DNA of 37,458 bases from CAYZSU01 sp964480565. Lineage in GTDB: Bacteria > UBA10199 > 2-02-FULL-44-16 > JAAZCA01. Position 1 is the first letter of the stretch. Each line of letters starts with the position of its first letter. Where the stretch lies: contig CAYZSU010000016.1 of NCBI GenBank assembly GCA_964480565.1, forward strand, positions 1 through 37,458, in the 5' to 3' direction. The notes beneath the pieces are model-generated. The model searched no databases. It was not told where the DNA came from and was given only the letters and a program-made list of their open reading frames with translations. The position numbers and the translations under genes are program-made. Below, piece by piece: positions 33,063 to 37,458 of this stretch.

Positions 33063-33781
33063 TCAGACCCTATGGCGACACATTGAATGACGGCATTATG
33101 CAGTTGGCATTCACTCTCCCAGTTGAGCATAGCGCCAAAGCCAAAAAAGCAGCAACTGTATATTTGGAAGAGCTTGGCTTTTCACAAATCAACATTGCAT
33201 CTAGTAAAAAAATTGCAGATAATTTCACCTATTTTATTGCATTTGCAACATCCAAGCACAGCATTGATTATGACAGTATTCATGCAACGGAAGTAAAAAC
33301 AACGGTCATGAGCTTTTATGAAATCAATCATGAAATTAAAACAAAATTACAACGTCCAATGATTGTCATCGGCGCAACAATCGGCAGTGACGCACATACT
33401 GTTGGCATTGACGCAATTATTAATATGAAAGGCTATAATCAAGATTATGGATTGGAGCGTTATCCAGAGATAACAGCTATAAATATGGGCTCGCAAGTGG
33501 CTTGCGATGAATTGTATGAACGTGCGGTTCACGAAAATGCAGATATTCTTTTAGTGTCACAAACAGTCACACAAAAGGACTGTCACATTCATAATTTCAC
33601 AGAATTAATTGAACTTTTGGAAGCGGAAAATATGCGCCACAAATTTATTGTCATTGCTGGCGGACCGCGCATTAGCAATGATTTAGCCATTGAACTCGGC
33701 TATGATGCGGGGTTTGGCGCTGGCACAGTGCCCTCGCAAGTGGCTAGCTTTGCAATTGAGCGGTTGTTAAAAAAACAATGA
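33050..33781 (+). CDS. kamE: Lysine 5,6-aminomutase, beta subunit (B12-binding)
   Basis: This 243-residue small subunit has an N-terminal dimerisation part and a Rossmann-like cobalamin-binding domain. The base-off motif DAHTVG gives the cobalt-ligating H116. The PLP-binding lysine is K127 in AIINMKGY, 11 residues after the histidine, exactly as between His133 and Lys144 of the characterised clostridial enzyme. Also conserved are YGLERYPEI, NMGSQV, LLVSQTVTQKD and IAGGPRISNDLAIELGYDAGFG. An ideal AAGGAGG precedes the ATG at 33050. It is the last gene of the operon. kamA, kdd, kce, kal and kat, which complete the pathway elsewhere, do not follow; a DUF4143 gene converges only 25 bp away. Confidence 0.96.
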   Translation: MPELIRPYGDTLNDGIMQLAFTLPVEHSAKAKKAATVYLEELGFSQINIASSKKIADNFTYFIAFATSKHSIDYDSIHATEVKTTVMSFYEINHEIKTKLQRPMIVIGATIGSDAHTVGIDAIINMKGYNQDYGLERYPEITAINMGSQVACDELYERAVHENADILLVSQTVTQKDCHIHNFTELIELLEAENMRHKFIVIAGGPRISNDLAIELGYDAGFGAGTVPSQVASFAIERLLKKQ

Positions 33782-33806
33782 GTAACTATCACTCTCACTT
33801 TGCAGT

Positions 33807-35186
33807 TTATAATCCGTCATTCATCCCCTTCATCATCTCACGCAATAATCGTTTACTCTGCCCCACCATATAATGTGGCAATGACAACAAATGTAATGGT
33901 GATGTATAGTCATTCAATGAAAATGGTGTCAAAGACGGTATATCACTATTAAAACGCAAACCAATATGGCATTTTTTTTCCATCATATACATATGTAGTG
34001 ATTTAAGCGTACCCACCTTACCCGCTTTCACTTCGATGGGAATGATCCGCTGACCGACAAGCAATATATAGTCAACTTTGGCATTGGAATTTTTCTTCTC
34101 ACGCATCCAATAAAAAATCTCAGGTTCTTTAAATAACTCTGCTGAATATAGTAAATGTTGACCAATAAATTGCTCACAGACAGCACCCATATTGACTAAA
34201 TTAAGATCCTCCACCTTTTCTAAATCAGCGGCACTAACACCCATACTTTTATTTAATAAACCAACATCCAAAAACAATAATTTAAAACATCGATCTGATG
34301 CTTCTGCTCCTAGGGGGATACCATTACAAGATGAATGATATACAGGCATGATTACTCGTGATAATATTAACAAGTGCAGTGCTTGTTTTAGATCTCTACT
34401 TTTTTCTTCACGGTCAATATGAGTATACTTAAACTTTTTTCCGACTACATGCGGCACTTTCAAAAATACTTTTTCAAGACGCTCACAGTGCACATGCCCT
34501 GCATACTTATTAAAATCATTTCGATATGTTGAAATAAGCGATTGCTGTATGATATCACATTCTAAATAAGAATGGGTATTTGCATATGAGCACACAGCCT
34601 CTGGCATACCGCCAATAATAAGATATTGCCTAAACAACTTCATCAGTTCCAAATGAATAGCCTCTGGCAATAAATCATTAATATGATAATCGTTTAAAAA
34701 TTGACTCAACTGATTTCGATCAAGTGCTAAAAGAAATTCATCAAATGTAAGCGGCCCCAAATGCAAATATTCAATTCGACCCACTGGCATAGAAAACTCA
34801 TGATTTTCCAATACAAATTCCAATAATGAGCCCGCAGCAATAATATGCAATCCAGGTATATCTTCATAAAAATACCGCAATGTCGCAAATACCTCAGGCG
34901 CAGCTTGAATTTCATCAAAAAACAATAGCGTCTTTCCAGGAACAACGGATATATTATATGTCACCTCGATAAACTGTACAATTGAATGAATATCATTAGA
35001 TGCAAACAATGATCGAAGGTTCGAATGTCGTTCAAAATTAATCTCAATGATATTTTCAAATGCATCATTGGCAAACATCTGCACTAAATAGGATTTTCCA
35101 ACCTGCCTGGCTCCACGAATTACTAAAGGCTTTCGAGATCGTTTATTTTTCCACTCATGTAAATATGATAATGCAGATCGATACAT
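33807..35186 (-). CDS. DUF4143-type AAA ATPase (C)
   Basis: This 459-residue member of the ATPase family belongs to the subtype beginning MYRSALSYLHEWKNKRSRKP. Walker A is IRGARQVGKSYLVQ, Walker B LLFFDEIQAAPE, sensor IIAAGSLLEF. The conserved middle has YLHLGPLTFDEFL and IIGGMPEAV. The C-terminal DUF4143 core NAKVDYILLVGQRIIPIEVKAG keeps the D and ExK of a PD-(D/E)XK nuclease fold. Function is not established. Unlike copies A and B it has a perfect AAGGAGG before the ATG at 35186 and a leader of some 30 bases. The promoter array at 35201-35292 precedes it. It converges with kamE, 25 bp apart. Confidence 0.92.
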   Translation of the reverse strand: MYRSALSYLHEWKNKRSRKPLVIRGARQVGKSYLVQMFANDAFENIIEINFERHSNLRSLFASNDIHSIVQFIEVTYNISVVPGKTLLFFDEIQAAPEVFATLRYFYEDIPGLHIIAAGSLLEFVLENHEFSMPVGRIEYLHLGPLTFDEFLLALDRNQLSQFLNDYHINDLLPEAIHLELMKLFRQYLIIGGMPEAVCSYANTHSYLECDIIQQSLISTYRNDFNKYAGHVHCERLEKVFLKVPHVVGKKFKYTHIDREEKSRDLKQALHLLILSRVIMPVYHSSCNGIPLGAEASDRCFKLLFLDVGLLNKSMGVSAADLEKVEDLNLVNMGAVCEQFIGQHLLYSAELFKEPEIFYWMREKKNSNAKVDYILLVGQRIIPIEVKAGKVGTLKSLHMYMMEKKCHIGLRFNSDIPSLTPFSLNDYTSPLHLLSLPHYMVGQSKRLLREMMKGMNDGL

Positions 35187-35200
35187 AACCCCTCCTTATT

Positions 35201-35292
35201 GGATAAAATCAGGGGCTATTTTATCCATTTAACGGCTAAAATCAAGGGTTGTTTTGACCATATCATGGATAAAATCTAGGGTTCATTCAACT
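35201..35292 (-). promoter_or_regulatory. 33-bp-period promoter/operator array of ATPase C
   Basis: Three units start at 35201, 35234 and 35267, exactly 33 bp apart on the plus strand. Their cores are GGATAAAATCAGGGGCTATT, GGCTAAAATCAAGGGTTGTT and GGATAAAATCTAGGGTTCAT. The first is an inverted repeat (GGATAAAAT, eight bases, ATTTTATCC). Read in gene direction, -35 TTGATT (35240-35245) lies in unit 2 and -10 TAAAAT (35218-35223) in unit 1, with a 16-bp spacer. Gene-direction cores such as AAAATAGCCCCTGATTTTAT closely resemble those of the ATPase B array. Confidence 0.8.
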
Positions 35293-35326
35293 AAACAGTA
35301 CCATAAATACATTTTTCAAAGGCCCA

Positions 35327-35977
35327 TCAATCACATTCTACCCACAGACACCGATCCTTTAGCATACAATTGGCGCATTGCGGTGTACGCGAAGCACAGG
35401 TATGCCGGCCATGCTTGAGAAGCACTGTACAAAACATAGTCCAATCTGATTTTGGCATAAGCGCACATAAATCCATTTCCACCTGATACGGATCTTTGGA
35501 AGTAGTAAGTCCCAAACGAAATGAGACACGAAGCACATGCGTATCACATATCATTGCCGGATGCTCAAATGCATAGGCGCGCACCACATGTGCGGTCTTG
35601 CGGCCCACGCCAGTCAGCGAGGTAAGCGATTCAAAATCATCCGGAACCTGACTATTATAATGATCGATTAATCTCTGGCAGGTTTTTTGAATAGACTTTG
35701 ATTTATTGCGATAAAACCCTGCCCGATGAATATATGTCATAATAACATCATTGGGCGCATCCACATAATCCTGCGGACTATGAAAATCCGCAAACAAATT
35801 CGCAGTCACTTCATTGACCCGTTTATCCGTGCATTGCGCAGATAGAATAGTCGCAATTAACAATTGCAATGGATTATCATAATTCAAATCACATGTGGCG
35901 ATTGGAAATTGTTTCAGCAATCGATTATATACCAGCCGTGCATAACGTTTTTTTGAGGTTTGATCTGAACATTTCAT
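35327..35977 (-). CDS. nth: Endonuclease III
   Basis: This 216-residue base-excision repair DNA glycosylase/AP lyase acts on oxidised pyrimidines. The helix-hairpin-helix LTGVGRKTAHVV carries the catalytic lysine K127, and D145 follows in ICDTHVLRV (most homologues have VDTH, so Cys replaces Val beside the catalytic Asp). The [4Fe-4S] ligands C194, C201, C204 and C210 have the standard 6-2-5 spacing. LSAQCTDKRVN near residue 46 is diagnostic. The start at 35977 gives normal length. It is monocistronic, located downstream of a palindromic intergenic element. Confidence 0.96.
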   Translation of the reverse strand: MKCSDQTSKKRYARLVYNRLLKQFPIATCDLNYDNPLQLLIATILSAQCTDKRVNEVTANLFADFHSPQDYVDAPNDVIMTYIHRAGFYRNKSKSIQKTCQRLIDHYNSQVPDDFESLTSLTGVGRKTAHVVRAYAFEHPAMICDTHVLRVSFRLGLTTSKDPYQVEMDLCALMPKSDWTMFCTVLLKHGRHTCASRTPQCANCMLKDRCLWVECD

Positions 35978-36034
35978 ACGATATCTCCAAAATTACAACG
36001 CCCAGGCCTTTGATTTCAATCTTAATTTTATTTT

Positions 36035-36198
36035 AACTATTCAGCGTATTTGATAGGCTTTGTCTCTAATTCCATCGAGGCTTGTCATCGTCGGACTTGA
36101 TCCGATGAACCAGAAATAATATCGTTTCCTAGACCATCGGATCAAGTCCGATGGTGACAGTCTTTACGTGATATTGGTACAAAATACGCTGAATAGTT
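36035..36198. repeat. Nested palindromic intergenic element P2
   Basis: Perfect 17-bp outer arms, AACTATTCAGCGTATTT (36035-36051) and its reverse complement (36182-36198), enclose two facing copies of the core CGGACTTGATCCGATG (36092-36108 and, inverted, 36135-36152). The inner pair forms a stem of about 24 bp. Bases after the second core, GTCTTTACG, recall CCTTTACG in element P1. It fills most of the nth/GAF-PAS gap; no gene is seen there. Confidence 0.8.
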
Positions 36199-36247
36199 AC
36201 CATTTTATTGAATTACTGATAAAAAGGAATTTCGAGGAATTATCCAA

Positions 36248-37198
36248 TTACTTATACGGTTCAAGCATCCAAATAGAATGCGCCTGATCATCACTGCGAT
36301 CCAATACTGTAATAGTAATTTTCATTTTCACCTGCTTATGATTTAATGCATATAAACGATGAGTCACTGTCATTCCAGCACCAGGTCGCCAAGAGTAATC
36401 TCGCTTTAGAATTTGCCAATCCTCTTTTTGAAATAAATGCTTAATTGGATAATTATTCAATGCCTGCAAATCTGCAAACAGCACTTCATGCGCACATTTA
36501 TTCGCAGATACAATCATGCCATTTTTATCAATCAATATTATCCCAATAGGGACATTATTCAATACTGTATGGTAACGTTTTTGAGATAATCGCAATTGTC
36601 GTGTACGTTTTTCCACTAATTTTTCCAACTCCAATCGATACCATGTAACCTGATGCAAGGCCTGATTATTTTCTATGCACATGCCCACATAATTCGCAGA
36701 CAACTTCATAAATTGCATTTCTTCATAAGTCAGTTTCGCAGGATCAAAATCCAAAATTATCAATACAATGCCATACACATGATTTTGTGTGAACAAAGGC
36801 ACAAGCACACTATGTGAACCCAAACTAGTGGCGTGATGCTCATGAAATGAAATTTTACGATTTTTAACACTCCAGCCAATCATTCCTTGCTTAGTCAATG
36901 CATGAAACTCATCTTCAAAAATATTGGATTTAATCTCATTTGGATAGCTGGACTCATAGTTAAATTCCATTTTTTGAATATTTGTCAAAAATACTGCGGC
37001 ATGAATTTTAGTTGTATGCTTGTGTAATACACCGTTGATATAGCTGACATACAGATCACTGATTTTTTTAATACACTTAAGAGAGTGAAGCTGCTCGTGA
37101 AATCCATGTAAGGCCTCATAATGGGACAGCATTGCCATCTCAGCCTCATGTTTTTCCTGCAAATCCTGCCATTTTTTTTCAGATATGATAGTTGTCAT
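36248..37198 (-). CDS. GAF-PAS sensory protein without output domain
   Basis: This 316-residue cytoplasmic protein has, in order, a short helical start, a GAF-like domain (about residues 30-182, with HAAVFLTN, GMIGWSVKNRK, HSVLVPLF and YGIVLIILDF), a coiled-coil linker (about 183-205, ending LEKLVEKRTRQLRLSQKRY) and a PAS domain (about 205-312, with VLNNVPIGIILIDKNGMIVSANKCAHEVLF). The coiled coil plus 'EKRTRQL' is typical of linkers leading to histidine kinases or cyclases, but the protein stops after PAS. It may act as a stand-alone sensor or partner of a kinase elsewhere, or be truncated. It starts at ATG 37198, divergent from the partial gene at 37414. Confidence 0.8.
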   Translation of the reverse strand: MTTIISEKKWQDLQEKHEAEMAMLSHYEALHGFHEQLHSLKCIKKISDLYVSYINGVLHKHTTKIHAAVFLTNIQKMEFNYESSYPNEIKSNIFEDEFHALTKQGMIGWSVKNRKISFHEHHATSLGSHSVLVPLFTQNHVYGIVLIILDFDPAKLTYEEMQFMKLSANYVGMCIENNQALHQVTWYRLELEKLVEKRTRQLRLSQKRYHTVLNNVPIGIILIDKNGMIVSANKCAHEVLFADLQALNNYPIKHLFQKEDWQILKRDYSWRPGAGMTVTHRLYALNHKQVKMKITITVLDRSDDQAHSIWMLEPYK

Positions 37199-37413
37199 TA
37201 TATCGCTCTCACATACAACGGAATTCCTATTTACCTCTCATAATTAACGAATTTTAAAACATTCCATTCAAAATGCCAATCCATAAAATAAAAAAACCCA
37301 TTAAAACAATTTTCTTAGCAACATTATTTGACATCTGCCGATAACAATAGCACAAAGGATTGATTCATTTTCACGATTTATCTAGAAAACACGCATATAA
37401 AAGAGTATTCACC

Positions 37414-37458
37414 ATGGCAAAAACATTTAAAAACATCACTCAAAATAATCAAGTCAGC
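37414..37458 (+). CDS. Start of a gene cut by the window end
   Basis: The last 45 bases read as MAKTFKNITQNNQVS with no stop. AAAAGAG lies about ten bases before the ATG. Its family cannot be told. The 215-bp divergent spacer (37199-37413) includes a TTGACA near 37329 and a TTGATT-17-TAGAAA promoter candidate, but no repeat or RNA gene is evident. Confidence 0.4.
   Translation, partial: MAKTFKNITQNNQVS

Noticed and set aside
31500..33781. Ornithine 4,5-aminomutase (OraS/OraE)
   Set aside because: The subunit sizes (520 and 243 residues) and separate B12 subunit fit KamD/KamE; OraE is a much larger fused protein.
35201..35292. CRISPR array
   Set aside because: The 33-bp units are contiguous and degenerate with no unique spacers, only three units exist, and no cas genes are present; the units carry promoter elements instead.
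37329..37365. TTGACA as a confident promoter of the last gene
   Set aside because: No convincing -10 at the right distance, so it is only mentioned, not called.

Overview
The window appears to come from an AT-rich, Gram-negative bacterium. It carries a TolC-type outer-membrane protein, an RND pump, an OmpA/Pal-type protein and several Sec signal peptides. The primary sigma factor has the long insertion between regions 1.2 and 2 seen in Proteobacteria. A VKOR-DsbA fusion, a chemoreceptor with a periplasmic zinc-binding-like domain, and a B12-dependent lysine aminomutase suggest an anaerobic, amino-acid-using lineage of deltaproteobacterial type. That placement is inference from gene content; the window has no rRNA gene.

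Layout. 1-7.2 kb: a repeat copy, a small nuclease-like hypothetical, a TrkA-C membrane protein, a secreted protein, a chemoreceptor, and a VKOR-DsbA/adenosine deaminase operon. 7.3-11.9 kb: the macromolecular-synthesis cluster rpsU-yqeY-dnaG-rpoD on the minus strand. 12.1-14.0 kb: a DUF362 ferredoxin-like protein translationally coupled to a DUF4438 protein. 14.0-16.6 kb: two DUF4143-type AAA ATPases. 16.8-21.7 kb: an arsR-tolC-RND efflux operon with no periplasmic adaptor gene. 21.9-25.0 kb: an EamA transporter, an OmpA-like protein and an M32 carboxypeptidase. 25.1-26.7 kb: three tRNA genes that all have C at wobble position 34, a membrane ORF without a usable start codon, and an attenuator-like leader before a small orphan gene. 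26.8-28.7 kb: mutY, a remnant of a DUF4143 gene and a small secreted protein. 29.0-33.8 kb: a tightly overlapping kamBCDE operon (lysine 5,6-aminomutase plus two probable maintenance proteins). 33.8-37.5 kb: a third DUF4143 ATPase, nth, a GAF-PAS protein and the first codons of another gene.

The most unusual signal concerns the three intact DUF4143 ATPase genes. Each is preceded by its own promoter-embedded repeats with a 32 or 33 bp period. In every case the repeats contain or flank recognisable -35 and -10 elements. In two of the three genes the -10 ends six bases before the start codon, with no Shine-Dalgarno sequence, which suggests leaderless mRNA. The arrays of two genes share a consensus; the third uses a different 17-bp palindrome. 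This looks like a family of self-recognising ATPase/operator pairs.

The window also holds several non-coding repeat families: a ~125 bp hairpin element in three copies with compensatory stem changes, two palindrome-in-palindrome elements with a CGGACTTGATCCG core, and a short dispersed intergenic motif (GGGRCTGCCCTTAAAATAG-like).
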